Source: Tridacna crocea
Taxonomy: Eukaryota > Mollusca > Bivalvia > Cardiida > Cardiidae
Direction: 5' to 3'
DNA: 64,000 nt
NCBI GenBank assembly: GCA_943736015.1
Contig: OX031072.1
Coordinates: 9,141,501-9,205,500 of the forward strand
This document shows positions 11,284-23,195 of the stretch, in pieces. How positions within the stretch are numbered: position 1 is the first letter of the stretch; each line of letters opens with the position of its first letter. The translations under genes and the position numbers were made by a program. The notes beneath the pieces are model-generated. The model was not told the origin of the DNA. It made no database searches and worked only from the letters and a program-made list of their open reading frames with translations.

Positions 11284-11500
11284 TTAATCTTTACCAACTG
11301 ATAAAACTCTGCACTTCTTCAAATTCAAAGCATTTGCAGACAATTGATTGATTTTGACTCACATTTTGCAATTTACCTATTAAAAGGTAGAAAACATTGT
11401 GTTGAAAGTAAAAATTATTAGTTGTCTTTTCACACAATGTCTCCTAAAGTATTTTTCTGCAGGGTTGTTAAAACTCAGGATCTTTTGGTAAAGACTTACA
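11284..11500 (+). mobile_element. MITE family A copy, diverged
   Basis: Left TTAA at 11284-11287. The palindrome is strongly decayed but the CAAATTCAAAGCATTTGCAG box and the GGTAAAG end remain. Confidence 0.7.
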
Positions 11501-11914
11501 AGTCACCAAAAATAATAAAATTGCTTCTGAAACATATTTGCAGCACAAAACTTCAGAAGCATCCTTGTGAATGTGAAAAAAATTAATCAAGGAGTAAAGC
11601 TTGAGTATTTGTTAATTCATGTCAAAATTAGACATTACTTATTTTGACCAATTTGTCCTTAGGTCAAAATGTTTTCAAAATTGGTCTGCTGCAAGACATA
11701 AAAGGTTATCTACAGGAGACAGACCACTGACCCCTTTATCTGCTGGTATAAAATTACTGGGCTGTCTCTGGTCCAACAACACTTGCAAGGATGAATTAAA
11801 CAAGGGCTTTATAAGAAAACATGCAGCCATTTTAATCTTTTAACATTTAACAAAATTTTCATCATGTCTATTTTGAAAGCAAAGTTGGAGGATGAAAAAT
11901 TGTAGCCTAAATGA

Positions 11915-12037
11915 AAGGAAACATTGTGAGAAATGTATAAAAAGCTGATGACCAGCTTTTTTGTCCTCTTCCTTCAATGTTTTCAAAAGCGCTCTGCTTC
12001 AGGGTAATGAGGAACAAAATTTTTTGGTAAAGGGTTA
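11915..12037 (+). mobile_element. MITE family A, right half
   Basis: Palindrome core plus the right terminus TTTTTTGGTAAAGGGTTAA ending at 12037. The left half is absent. Confidence 0.7.
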
Positions 12038-12240
12038 ACTCACAGAACAAAATTTCGACTGGGTCAAGCTGAGAGGATTAGCAGGTGATATGCAAATTAA
12101 CTGTTGAAATTTGTCTTTGAATGGGTGCAAAACACCGCAGAAAAAATGATTTTCAATATTTTCTCTTTTTCTCATATTTATTGTCCTGGCTTCCCTCCCC
12201 CTGGCTGTGTTGACACCAGCTTTTTTGATAAAGAGCCAAC
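12034..12240 (+). mobile_element. MITE family A, heavily decayed copy
   Basis: Shares TTAA with the preceding half copy. The left terminus and the GGTAGAAAAC-like region are still traceable, but the palindrome is mostly lost. Confidence 0.45.
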
Positions 12241-13552
12241 AAGATGCCTATTCTTCTAAGTAGAAGAAAATGCCCTGCAAATCATATCTTGTGTAGTACA
12301 TCCTGTTGCATCTGCTGTCATTTGGACAGTCATGAATTAATCTTCTGTTTTACTGGTTTGGCATTTCCAATGAATCTAAAATAGGTGATGTTTCATGTGG
12401 CACTGTACAGATGTTTTGGACAGTTATTGTGATTGTTAGGATTTCATGGCCTATCTGCCCTCCTGCAAAAAAAAAAACAGGCTAAAGCAATGTAGTCAAA
12501 AAGACTTTCTGCAAAATATTTCATCATTAGAAACATTACACTTGTAAAGGCTACATCAAAATAGGCAAGCACAAGTACTGATTCTGAGTATTCAAATAGT
12601 CTACAATTCTTTGTTATAACCCTCAAAGTGCCTTTGACCACTTTAGTTGCTTTTGTGATTAATGTACAATCATGACTAGACTGTAGAAAGTCTGCACTCT
12701 GATCTCTGATCTACATTGATCGCTTTACTAAGACTGTCCAGACAAGGGCAACTTCAACATTATTCTCAGGGTCTTATTTATAGAATGAAACGCGTCTTTG
12801 ATTTATTCCGTGCTCTTTAAAGGGTTAAGCTCATATACCTAGTTTTGAACTAGAAATGATGAATTTAACTGAAAATAATTCCAGATAAGATGCCAAAATA
12901 GGTTTTGAAGCCAATAATTCACGACAAGTTTAGAATGGCTGTCTAAGGCAATTCAATGAATAAAATGAGGCCGAATAATTCCAACTGTCATTACTGGCAA
13001 CATTCAATATGGTGCAAAGGAGACTTGGGTGCGAAACTGCACTGGTGCGAAACATATCAAAACCGCAATATGTTTCTAAACGCCCCTGAAGACGCGATAT
13101 GAGTGCATTTCTAGAATGAAATGCTAAAAAAACATTATTTTATTGCCATAACTAGGTTAGTTTGACCTTCTTAGATCAGAAATCGACCGAGTACATGTCC
13201 ATTGCAAGGATGTACGAAAACTGGGTTACGGATTTTCGCTGATTTCCACGGCCTGTATTTAAATCACAAAATTATTTCTAAACAATATTTTAACCCTTAC
13301 CAACATCTTTCATCTCCAGTTTTTCCTCTCCAAACCCATTTTTGAGAATTTGAATAATATACACATCGGTGTTGCGTCACGAATGTCGGTACATGCATAA
13401 GCAAAATAGTAGAAAAAATGTCAATATAGCGACCAGTGCTCCCGGAAGTGCATTTCATCCAAACGAGACTTGCAGACCCTATACCCGCCGTTGCTCTAGA
13501 TCTAGACTTGATTCGGGAATAAACAGAATTACAAACGCAAAAGTAAACTTAC
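12241..13552. other. Unannotated AT-rich sequence
   Basis: No supported gene. ORFs at 12444-12641 (-) and 13369-13572 (+) lack recognisable features. Confidence 0.4.
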
Positions 13553-13700
13553 CTTTAATCGTCTGGTTGTAATTTTCGTTGTTGTGTGTTCTGACTGTCG
13601 TCGCAAATCACAATCTAAATTCACTATCATAATCACCGTTTTGCGTCCTCTACCACACTATGTAAAGCTGCAACAATAATTTCCAACTAGACTAGAAACC
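13553..13700 (-). other. Candidate non-coding first exon with strong splice donor
   Basis: On the minus strand ATTAAAG|GTAAGT lies at 13553/13552, close to the ideal donor consensus. Upstream sequence on that strand is less AT-rich than its surroundings. No ORF with an ATG leads into it, so if real it would be 5' UTR of a gene transcribed leftwards. There is no other support. Confidence 0.2.
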
Positions 13701-14204
13701 TGTAAACTAGGTCTAATCTCTTTCTTATTACGCTCATCGCATTCATATTTTTTTTATCAACGAAACATTCATTTATTTTCTATGTACAGTTTCCATAACG
13801 TGTAACACTGTACACCCATGCATGTGTTAACACAGCCTTTTCTCAGGTTCTGCATACTATTTTGGTATCTTTTCCCGCCAAAAAAGTTTATCATGCGATT
13901 GCTGCCTATAGTAAAGCGACGATAGTGTGGCACTAGGGGAAAGATTGAAAAAGTGGGTTCTAAAGTAAAATATGAAATAAAACTTGAATTATTCTTTTTA
14001 AAAAAAAACCTATAAACTATATAGATCTACCTTTAGAAATGAGTAGATGTATTTACAATGCTATAAAGTTTGAATTGTCCATTTCCTTGTTCTTGTGTTG
14101 GATTGTATATTTGTATTCAACTGACACAATAGTTCTACCAGTCTTTACTACATTACTACACGAAGCATGGATGTGGGCGGAGTCAATACAAATAAAAGGG
14201 GTGT

Positions 14205-14433
14205 TTAACCATTTCTCAAACAATCCCTGGTTTTTACGACCCCGAGATAGGAGCCTTTTGAAAACGTTGTTGGAAAGGGAGAAAATGCTGATATCCAGCA
14301 CTTTTTCCTTTTCCCGCAAGGTTTTCTACCCTGCTCGAAACAAATTTCAAATTTTGAGTTATGTTTATTTTGTTGTCTGCAAGTGCTTTGAACTTAATCC
14401 AATCCCAAACTTTGTCTTTTGGTAAAGGGTTAA
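14205..14433 (-). mobile_element. MITE family A copy, complete
   Basis: 229 bp with TTAA at both ends (14205-14208, 14430-14433). Long ORFs in both strands here are by-products of the palindrome. Confidence 0.9.
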
Positions 14434-14649
14434 ACAATAAAGTTATGCCACTTTTTTACTCTGTCCACTTCTTAAGTTCATTTTCTGGTCAAACAATGGT
14501 GAAATTACAGTGTTTTAAATGCTTTTCAAGATAGAAAAAGTCTGTTTAATCACTGCAGAACATATCAATGTTAATCCACTATGAAATCTTTCACAAATAC
14601 CAGTAACATCTGTAACAGAGCATAGTCTTTGTACGTTTTATTGACTGAT

Positions 14650-15428
14650 CTCTTTGCCAAGTAACAAAATTTTAGACTTGTTGAAATTCAAAGCACTTGT
14701 AGACAACAAAAGTAATGAGGATCAAATGAAACACTATATCTTTGGAAAGGATCGAAAGCAGTGTGGGAAAAGGGAAAAAAATGCTGGTTACCAGCATTTT
14801 GCCCATTTTCCACATTGAGTTGTAAAGGCCTCTTCCCTGGGTTGTTACTTCTTCCCTGGGTTGTTAGATGATAAATTCAAAGCATTTGCAAAAGAACTTT
14901 GTCTTTGAAAGGGTAGAAAACAGAGTGGGAAAAAGAGCAAAATTCTGATTACTAGCATTTTTTTTTTCTTTTCCCACAATGTTTTGTAAAGGCTTCTTCC
15001 TCATGGTTGTTAGATGTTGGGATTATGTGGTGATAGTAAAAACCTTTTGGCTAAAGACAAAATGTTAGTCTCATCATAATTGAAAGCTTTTGAAAATATT
15101 TAGCCTATATATGTGACCTGAATTGTGGAATTAGTCTCTGAAAGGCAAAGAAATGTGGTGGAAAAAGAAGAAAATGCTAGTTACCAGCATTTTCTCCTTT
15201 TCCCTCAATGCTTTCAAAATTTTATACCTTTCATAATTGAAGGTGTTTACAAATCAACAAATTCTATGTGAACTAAATGATGGAATTAGTCTGTGAAAGG
15301 CAAAAAAGATTGTGGAAATAGAAGAAAATGATAGTGACCAGCATTTTCTCATTTCCCCACAATATTTTAAAAAGGTATTCTTTCTAGGGGTTGTTAAAAC
15401 TTGGGATTTTTTGGTAAAGTGCTTAATT
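14650..15428 (+). mobile_element. Tandem cluster of four family A hairpin units
   Basis: Four palindromic cores in one orientation are centred near 14790, 14955, 15190 and 15335. Outer termini exist only at the cluster ends (GCCAAGTAACAAAATTTTAG on the left, TTTTTTGGTAAAGTGCTTAA on the right); internal junctions lack TTAA. A 19-bp phrase, CTTCCCTGGGTTGTTA.., is directly repeated near 14833-14865, suggesting slippage or unequal exchange rather than four separate insertions. Confidence 0.7.
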
Positions 15429-15601
15429 AGCAAAACATTCTCTTTCCCCCTTTTGCAAATAGTCCTGTGTTATTTAAGACCGTGAAGAAAAATGCTTCTG
15501 AAATCAGTGTGGCATGTAAAAGAGAATATTGGAAGCATTTTCTTTTGTGCCAGAATTCAGTCTTACTTTGCAGTAAAGAGGGCCCTTTGGGCTCACAGAC
15601 T

Positions 15602-15712
15602 TTAACCCGTTACCACACAGCAAAATTTTAGATATATCCAAATTGAAAGTATTTGCAGATGACAATTTCAAAGTGGCTCAAATGGTGCAATTTTGCTTTA
15701 ACGCAGAACCCA
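15602..15712 (+). mobile_element. MITE family A, left half only
   Basis: Starts TTTAACCCGTTACCACACAG and breaks off before the palindrome. Confidence 0.75.
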
Positions 15713-17190
15713 TGCGTAAGAGAAGTGATATGTCTAGTCCAGTAATTTGAACTTACAACTCAAGTATTAACGACGTTGTGTGTCAAGCACAGTACATTAG
15801 TCAAAGTATAGAGTTTGTAATCCAAGGGTTGCTAGATGGGGTCTCAGCTCGACCAAATTGTTCCAGAGTTAATGACAGCCAATGGGACAGGATTCAGCTG
15901 TATCTTATAATGTCTATGTAAGGAAGCACTGAGCAGCCAGTGGCTTGCGAAAAAGCGAAGCACTGATGTAAGAAACTTCTGCAAAACCTGGATAGGTGTA
16001 ATGGCTGCTATGACATAACTGAAATATTATTGAAAAAAGGAGTGAAACACCAAAACAGTCCCTAGGTAGACAGCCGAGGTTGAGATTCTAACCCACAAAG
16101 CATCAAAGGTGTCTTTTTATAGTCAGTTACCTGTACTTAGGCCTTTTGGTAAATATATTCCTGGAAGCATTCAGTGATACTGTTGTGTAGAAACAATAAC
16201 AAAACAACAAGTTTACATAAATACAAATATTCAACGTTTATTCAAAATTTGTTGAATATGTTTGGAATTATAAAGTACATTTACAAATTATTATGACAAT
16301 ATTAAACATTAAAGTATGGTTTGTTATTGAACTACATGTAGGTATTAAAATAAGAGACAAAAGCGCAAGACATACATTTTTTATGGTATTTCCAAAAGAA
16401 ATATATAGTCTCTTATTGAATAAATACATGATTGATACAATTACACAACAACAAAATGGCGGAGTTTTTCTTTCTATAAATTCAACAGGTAGTAATCTAC
16501 ATGTAATAAATATGAAAATAATGCCAACATTCATAAAATTCCAATTCCACCCCCCCACTCTCTCTCTCTCGTAAAACAGGAATTGGACCGGAAAATGGGC
16601 AAATGCAAACCAGTAATTGTGGATAAAATAACACAACCATATGGGGACTAGATAAAAAGAAGGGTAGTCTGCAATTTGACAGCAGTTTTTGTCGAAGAAA
16701 ACATTTAGATTGGCGATAATGATGCATATAGATAATATTGTTTTTCCAGATAAACAATCTTTGATAGAATCACCTTTAGAAGTCAATTTATGTTTATAGA
16801 TTATCTAGAATTGTGAAATTTTTCATACGGGGGTTGGGGAAGGGGGTTAAAGTTCATGAATAACAAATGATTCAGAGGGAGTGTGTGGGAACTTTATCAA
16901 AAATAAATAAATAAAGCCAAATAATTACATGATGACAACATTTCTACGTTGTACTTTATTCGTGTAATAATCTGATAAACAGACTCATCCAGAAACAACG
17001 GCAAAATAAGGATCAGGGTAACTATAGATACCAATGTCAAGCTTTTCTCCCTCTGTAGAGTAAATATAAACAGAACAGGGAGAGCCAAGACCTTTACAGA
17101 GGGTAAAAATCTTGTCATCATATAACTGTATAGACCGTCATTCTCTCTCTGTTTTTATTATTTTTTGTACATTTGCCGGTTTCTTACTTA
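15713..17190. other. Unannotated sequence
   Basis: No recognisable gene. A CT microsatellite sits at about 16551-16571. The minus-strand 172-residue ORF at 16268-16786 is AT-driven and unsupported. Confidence 0.4.
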
Positions 17191-17194
17191 AATC

Positions 17195-17365
17195 CAGGCC
17201 CGTAGGAACAGGGGGGGGCTCAGCCCCCCCCCCCCCCCCCCCAATAATTTTGAACATCAAAGTAACTAAAATATGATTTCTTAGCGCAATGAAACAACCA
17301 CGCAAAAAATCTCAGTATTTCGAAGTTAGCCCCCCCAATCTTGAAATGCTTCCTACGTCGCTGAA
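17195..17365. repeat. Short repeat with G-run/C-run hairpin
   Basis: CGTAGGAA at the left and its inverse TTCCTACG at the right bound ~165 bp. Next to the left end, a run of G, CTCA and a run of about 20 C (17212-17243) can fold on themselves. A second AGCCCCCC lies near the right end. This looks like a small palindrome-ended repeat. Confidence 0.5.
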
Positions 17366-17864
17366 ATCTATAAACACTATTTGACTTTTCATGGTAACAT
17401 TACAGCTATCAAACACTACTTATTCGGATCAGTCCTGGTAACGTTACTGCCATCAAATATTGTTTATTCGGATCAGACTGTCTGTTACAGAGATATCAGA
17501 ACTACTGCCGGACGCTAAGTTCGGTTCAGTAGAATTCTGTTTTAAATCTATCTCTGTAACACCCCAAGGTCTTGGCCCTACAAACCGTATTATAACGTTT
17601 GTATCACATGACGTCCCAGTTTGAATATTTTAATACAAGAATTCCAATGATCACAGACTACCACCACAAATCCAGTTATCACACAATCCTCATTCTGATC
17701 CAATTCATGTTTTACTTCAACTCAATCACAAACAATGGCGTACCTGCATTCATATGTATGTATGTCCATTTCTTGTGAATGCAACTTCTTCTAAGCTTCT
17801 GAATCAAGCACATTTCCTTAGGATTGTTAGAGACTGTTTGATAAAGCTCTGAACAATCCAAAGT

Positions 17865-17990
17865 ATCCCCGGGGGGTCCTGCATGTCTGAAAGTAGGAGT
17901 TGCGGTCTGGAGGCCCCAGGTTTGAGGTTTGAGGCACAATGGAATCACCTGGGTTTTAATGAGAGTGTCCTTAAGCAAGACACTTCAAAA
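17865..17990 (-). repeat. SINE-like fragment
   Basis: Contains GTCCTTAAGCAAGACACTT, related to GTCTTTGGGCAAGACATTT at about 48210-48228. Both have similar flanks, so this is a shared interspersed repeat. Confidence 0.4.
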
Positions 17991-18144
17991 CTCTAGTCTA
18001 GCACTATCTGTCTAAGATATTCTAAAATGTTTCTCTGTTTTACATGTAAAAATAATGTTTGTGAGCCATCAACACTAAGATGTTTTGACCGTATACAGTT
18101 GAAAGGTTCATTACAGTTTATACATTGTGGAGCTCTCTCATTAT

Positions 18145-18340
18145 TTAACCCTTTACTCCATAGATACTCATTTCTACGCATTGCTTGTAGGAGCCTTTCG
18201 TGATGAGCAATTTCACCTTTTGCCAAAATGTTTGCTATGCTATCAAAAGGTGTTATATACACATAAGAAGCAGACTCACCCTTGCTGTTACTTTGGGTCA
18301 ATTAGATACCATAGAAATGCTTTATGGGGTAAATGGTTAA
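18145..18340 (-). mobile_element. TTAA MITE, family B
   Basis: TTAA at 18145-18148 and 18337-18340. Family B shares the overall plan of family A, but its termini adjoin ACTCCATAGATACTCATTTC and its inverse-flank ACCATAGAAATGC, and its core is based on GAGCAATTTCACCTTTT. This copy has lost one palindrome arm, giving 196 bp against about 227 in the others. Confidence 0.8.
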
Positions 18341-18523
18341 AAGATGCAAATGTGAAAACCTTGAGTGTCCCACAGGACATCTTTTTAAAATTATTCGACT
18401 CTTTCGGTTACAATAAAAGTCATATTTACATTAGAATTTGGCTTTGTTACGGGAGACCACTCCTTCCTGCATGGCATACTCCCGATTTAAAATACAATAC
18501 CTGGCTACTGCGTCAGAGAAATA

Positions 18524-18600
18524 TCTCTTTGGCTCAGTGGTTAAGGTATTGGCCTTGCGTCCGGGAGTTCCGGGGTTCGAATCCCGCTCGGACCCTTATT
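18524..18600 (+). repeat. tRNA-derived SINE head
   Basis: A-box TGGCTCAGTGG at 18530-18540 and B-box GGTTCGAATCC at 18574-18584 have near-ideal spacing. The T-stem pairs over only three bases and there is no acceptor stem, so this is a Pol III promoter head of a SINE, not a tRNA gene. The 191-residue ORF across it (18127-18702) is spurious. Confidence 0.7.
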
Positions 18601-18661
18601 TCTGCCATGCATCTATTCATTTGTTTCTTTGTTACGGACTTCGTTCGTAAGAGCTTGATCG

Positions 18662-19530
18662 CTAAAAGCTTAATGTTAAAACATTGTTGCCATTTAATTT
18701 GACATTCAGACTTGATAAATTTTTTTTGTCAGTATAAGGAATTTTAATGTTGGCTATGTTCTTATTTACAGCATCCTTTGCTTCCTGATCAGCTATTTCA
18801 TTATTTTTTATATTAATGTGGCTGGGTACCCAGCAGAATATTATTGTCTTTGACCTACATAAATAACCATATTTTCTTAGAAAATGTTGAATCATCGGAT
18901 TTGGGTTATCAGCATGTTTTAAAGATTGTAAAACTGATATTTAGTCAGAAAAAACTATGAGTTTATTGTTAATGTTGTTTTGTATTGAACAGAGAGCAAC
19001 GTTTAAAGCTACAGCTTCAGCTGAAAAAATACAGCTATAATCTTAGTTTGACAGTTTCTTGCTTGTGTACTGAAGCGCAACCAACCTTTTTTATCTTGTT
19101 TCAACCATCAGCATAAATTGAAATGTAATCTTTATACTATGATTTCTACAAAATTAATTTTGATAAAATGATGGATTTGTTTCAGATAAATTTATTTACG
19201 TTGCGATAAAGATTAATTTCAGTGGATATATGGTCCACGGATCTTTCACAGGAAGTTTAAAGGGCTTAATATTCTTTACATTTCTGTTTGATTCATTAAG
19301 AAGAGGCTCAACTCTCACACCAAGTGGTTTGATAAAATTAGGTTTATTTTGAAAGAGTATTTCGTTTGATGGATTAAAAATGTCATTGTAAACAGGATTC
19401 TTTGTGTTTGAAGCTAGTTTAGTTACATACTGTAAGGATAGTTTCTTTCCTTCTATCATCATTACTAGAAGGCCCTGAACATGCTCTACTGGCAGAGATT
19501 TTGCTTTTATATAAAGCATACATTAGGAAT
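18662..19530 (-). pseudogene. LINE (RNase H-bearing) ORF2 fragment, decayed
   Basis: Reading right to left, 19519-19196 encodes the end of the reverse transcriptase and the linker typical of I/Nimb-type LINEs: KKLSLQYVTKL, KNPVYNDIFNP and PFKLPVKDPW. A stretch with several in-frame stops (about 19195-18900) still shows IYADG, SAEAVALNVAL and IVFSD, the first three catalytic regions of RNase H. Then 18895-18662 gives IIFCWVPSHI and NNEIADQEAKDA, the fourth. The RT catalytic core and 5' portion are absent and the C-terminal zinc-like region is missing. It is related to, but diverged from, the LINE at 55.4 kb. Clade placement is inferred from domain order. Confidence 0.75.
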
Positions 19531-19554
19531 TCATTATGAAAAGAGACAAAAAAT

Positions 19555-20364
19555 TGACATTTTCATGTTGAATTCAACAGGGTTAAAAAGCTATTGATGG
19601 AATAAACAAGCTGAAAAATTCACAAAAATCTGATCACAAATAAATATTCTACCATGTAAACAAGCAATGCAATTGTTTAACTTGAACTGACTACTTTTCC
19701 CATACTGTTTGTTGGATGTTTTTCAAAATCAATAGGGTTTAAGCTATTGATGATATAAACAAGCTATGCAAATTACATGAAAATCTAACCTCAAATGCAG
19801 ACTTTATCGCATAAACAAGAAATGAAAGTTTTCAACTTCAAATGGCTACTTTTCCCATACTGTTTGTTGGTTTTTTTTCTTTTCAAAATCTATAGGGTTG
19901 GAGCTATTGATAAGATAAACAAACTCTGCAAGTTTCATTGAAATCTGACCACAAATAGAGACTTTATCGCGTAAATAAGAAATAGAAATTTTAAACTTGA
20001 AACGACAACTTTTCCAAAACTGTTTGTCAGATGTTTTTCAAAATCAATAGGGTTAAAGCTATTGATGAGATAAACTGTGTAGGTATCACGAAAATATGAC
20101 TAAAAATGAAGACTTTATCACGTAAACAAGAAATGAAGGTTTTCAACTTGAAATGGCTACTTTTCCCATACTGTTTGTTGGAGATTTTTTCAAAATCAAT
20201 AGGGTTGAAGCTATTGATAAGATAAACAAACTCTGCAAGTTTCATGAAAGTCTGACCAAAAATGAAGACTTTATCGCGTAAACAAGAAAAAGACTAACAG
20301 ACAGACAGACGACGGAAACCACGCCATGACATAAGCTCTGCTGGCTGAAAGCCAGTACAGCTAA
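19555..20364 (+). mobile_element. Helitron-like element, second family (~150-bp core)
   Basis: Five tandem copies of a ~150-bp unit carry AGGGTTAAAGCTATTGATGA, GACTTTATCGCGTAAACAAG and CTACTTTTCCCATACTGTTT. Next come a (GACA)n microsatellite with GACGACGG, then a hairpin CTGGC-TGAAA-GCCAG at 20341-20355 and CTAA at 20361-20364. A hairpin a few bases before a terminal CTRR is the Helitron 3' signature. The 5' boundary is not clear. Non-coding. Confidence 0.65.
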
Positions 20365-20439
20365 TAAGGATGGCTCCTGTGCCTCTCAATACAAACTTGT
20401 GACAGGTTACCTCCCAAAGCTAACAAGTATTTGTCTTGG

Positions 20440-20560
20440 AAAAGGTAGAAAACATTGTGAGAAAAGGAGAAAATGCTGGTTACAAGCATTTTCTCCCAAT
20501 ATTTTCAAAAGCCTTCTAAAGTGATGGGTGCTAAAAATCTGGATTGTGTGGAATAATGTT
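20440..20560 (+). mobile_element. MITE family A, partial
   Basis: Palindrome core with a shortened right arm and right flank; the left third is missing. Confidence 0.7.
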
Positions 20561-20849
20561 TATTAAAATTCTTTCCATTTGGATGAGTCCAAGAATGAGT
20601 GGTGAAGAGTTAAAATGGGGCAGTTTGGGGGAAGAGAAAAGATTAGTAGCATAAATAACAAAGACAGGATCAGTGATATCATATATATTTTTTCCATCAC
20701 TGTATGAACAGAAATACCATCATGGAATGTAATGATAACAACGGAAGTCATGAAAACACTAATATCTGGAGCAAAATATATACTACTCAAACTTTGATAG
20801 GGATCACTTACATTTTTGTGTATGGTTTATATATTACAATAGTTTTACA

Positions 20850-21078
20850 TAAACTCTTTACCATACTGTAAAATTCTAGATCTGTCCAAGTTGAAAGCAT
20901 TTACTGACCAAAAACTACATGTATATCCAACGTGCAATATGCTGTCTGTCATAGGGTAGAAAACATCGTTGGAAAAGGAGAAAATGCTGGTTGATCCATC
21001 ATTTTGTCCTTTTCCAACAATGTTTTCCAAAGACTTCTTTATCAGTGTCTATAACAGTCAGCATTGTGAGGTAAAGGC
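20850..21078 (+). mobile_element. MITE family A copy
   Basis: Full length but without TTAA at its ends. The palindrome centre has changed to GGTTGATCC. Confidence 0.8.
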
Positions 21079-21392
21079 CAAAAGATCCATCTCTATTGGT
21101 CATTTTATTGATCAGTGTGACGACGTAACATATTGTAAAACCATACATAATACATGCCACATATATATTTAGGGTGAATCTTTAAGGGTTATCCCTAGCA
21201 AATTTTGAGTAGTATATATACAATACATACAATTTGAAAACTTGAACATAAAAAAAAAGCACATCTAAATCATAAGTGATGTGAATCCTTTAACTGTTAA
21301 ACTAATTTGAAGAAGTTGATAGTAAAATGTCAAATGTCACTCTTTCAAGGTTATTTTTGGTGGAAAACTTTATTCTTATCAAGCATGGTAGA

Positions 21393-21432
21393 TGCAAGAT
21401 CAGATGGCAGATTCTGAGCAGTCTGATCTTGA
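21393..21432. repeat. GATCAGACTGC-type palindrome, second copy
   Basis: AAGATCAGA and TCTGATCTT arms surround a GC-containing loop. It lies directly upstream of a MITE, as the related copy at 41272-41314 lies directly downstream of one. Confidence 0.6.
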
Positions 21433-21461
21433 TCTACAGTTTCAGCAGAAGGTCAATGAGT

Positions 21462-21672
21462 CCTGCAGCCAAATAATAATCTTGTCCAAATTGAAAAGAA
21501 TGCACCTTGTAAATTTTACTCAAATCATGAAATTTGTCTTTGAATGTATAGAAAATATTGAGGGAAAAGAATAGCTGGTTACCAAATTTTCTCCTCTTTC
21601 CAAAAATAATTTCAGGTTATTCTTGTCAAGGTCATTTAAACTTTGGGTTGTGTGATAAAAGATTAATACAGA
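21462..21672 (+). mobile_element. MITE family A copy, decayed
   Basis: Its right end, GGTCATTTAAACTTTGGGTT, is important: it is the undisturbed version of the site into which another MITE inserted at 49507. Confidence 0.7.
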
Positions 21673-22003
21673 CTGTCTGTGGACAGGTATCCATGTAATA
21701 TCACATTTATAATAATAAGGAGGCCAAGTTGCATAAAGGCTATCTTAGAAATAAATGGTACATTTTAGAAAAATTAGAACAACACAAAGATTGCTACAAG
21801 TATAATAATTCCACACATCTGGCCATAAACTCCAACAACATAATTTGTCATGGTGGTTAAAATTTGAATACTATCTCAGTACAAAAAAAAAAAATAAGTA
21901 AACAAAACCATAATGTTGCAGAAAATTACAACTGTCATTAAATGTGTTCACTGTCCTTAAGGTGAACTCCTGATCAGAGTTTTAGGCAAATCTTTCATAG
22001 AGT

Positions 22004-22228
22004 TTAAGCCTTTATCACACAATCTGGACTTTTAATTACTCTGAGAAGGGAACCTTTTGAAAACATTGTGGGGAAAGGAGGAAATGCTAGTAACCAGCAT
22101 TTTCTCTTTTCCAACAGTGCTTTCAATCCTTCTCAAAACAAACTTCAATTTTTCATTTATATCAATTTTGTCTTCAAAATGCTTTCAATATGGACTAGTC
22201 TAAAATTACGTTGTTTGGTACAGAGTTG
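22004..22228 (-). mobile_element. MITE family A copy
   Basis: TTAA at 22004-22007; the right end has mutated to TTGA. Confidence 0.85.
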
Positions 22229-22649
22229 AAAGAAATGTAACTTATGCTAGCATTCAAAATATTTCAAAAGCTGATTAGCAATGAGCGTCATGGTCACATC
22301 TGATATAAGTAATGCACATAGACAGGCCAGTGAATCTTTTAAAGGCACTAGGTCCCAAACTACCTGTTTATATTAAATCTACTGTATATACAACAAAACC
22401 TTGCCATTGGAAACATCTTTGAGATGTTTGTAAACCAAAGGAATTTGGGGCAAAAGGGAGAAAACTGTGAACGAAGCAGTCTGTCTTGTCAAAATCTATG
22501 TAATGCTCCTGGTCTAGCTGCAGACAAGTTCCATCCATGCCTGTCCTTAAAGTCTTACAGAACTACTCTTACACCTTACACCTTACTCTACAAAGGCATT
22601 TCAAAAACCTGCATGCAGCTTCTGGTATGTCTGCTGTCAGTTTCTGTCT

Positions 22650-23195
22650 TCCCTTGCACCTTTTTGTTTGCTAGTATACACTAGTACTTTAACCCTTTAC
22701 CAAACGACAAAATTTCAGACTGGTCAAAATTGAAAGCATTTGCAGATGACAAGATAAACGTAACTCAAAAACTGAATACTGTTTCCAGGAGGGTAGAAAA
22801 CATTGTTTCCCACAATGTTTTCAAAAGGCTTACCGTATATCTCAGGGTTGTAACAACCAGGGATTGTTTGGTAAAGGGTTAAAAAAGGATACAAGAGTTA
22901 TGTGAGACCCTTGCCATTGCACCTTTTTGTTTCCTAGTATACACTAGTACTTTAAAAAGGATACAGAGTTATGTGAGACCCTTACCATTGCACCTTTTTG
23001 TTTCCTAGTGAACACATACTTTAAAAAGGATACAAAAGTTATGTGAGACCCTTACCATTGCACCTTTTTGTTTCCTGTAAACACCAGTACTTTAAAAAGG
23101 ATACAAGAGTTATGTGAGACCTTTTCTCTTGCACCTTTTTGTTTCCTAGTAAACACTAGTACTTTAAAAAGGATACAAGAGTTAAGTGAGACGAG
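22650..23195 (+). repeat. ~70-bp tandem repeat interrupted by a MITE
   Basis: Units of 69-72 bp (GGATAC starts at 22887, 22959, 23028, 23099 and 23171) read AAAAAGGATACAAGAGTTAT...GCACCTTTTTGTTTCCTAGT...CACTAGTACTTT. A further half unit lies at about 22650-22688. The family A MITE at 22689-22882 separates it from the rest. Confidence 0.9.
22689..22882 (+). mobile_element. MITE family A copy inside the tandem repeat
   Basis: 194 bp, TTAA at 22689-22692 and 22879-22882, with well-preserved TIRs. It sits exactly at the TTAA of the ACTTTAAAAAGG phrase that is uninterrupted in four neighbouring units. One palindrome arm and the loop have been lost (CATTG runs into TTTCCCACAATG). Confidence 0.95.

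Noticed and set aside
14039-14425. 128-codon plus-strand ORF
   Set aside because: Mostly spans a complete family A MITE; the opposite strand is open too because of the palindrome.
16268-16786. 172-codon minus-strand ORF
   Set aside because: Composition follows AT-rich sequence and a CT microsatellite; no domain, no splice or promoter support, and overlapping ORFs are open in other frames.
18524-18600. tRNA gene
   Set aside because: A- and B-boxes are good but T-stem pairing is only three bases and no acceptor stem can be formed; SINE head is the better call.
18127-18702. 191-codon plus-strand ORF
   Set aside because: Crosses a family B MITE and a tRNA-derived SINE head; no coherent protein.
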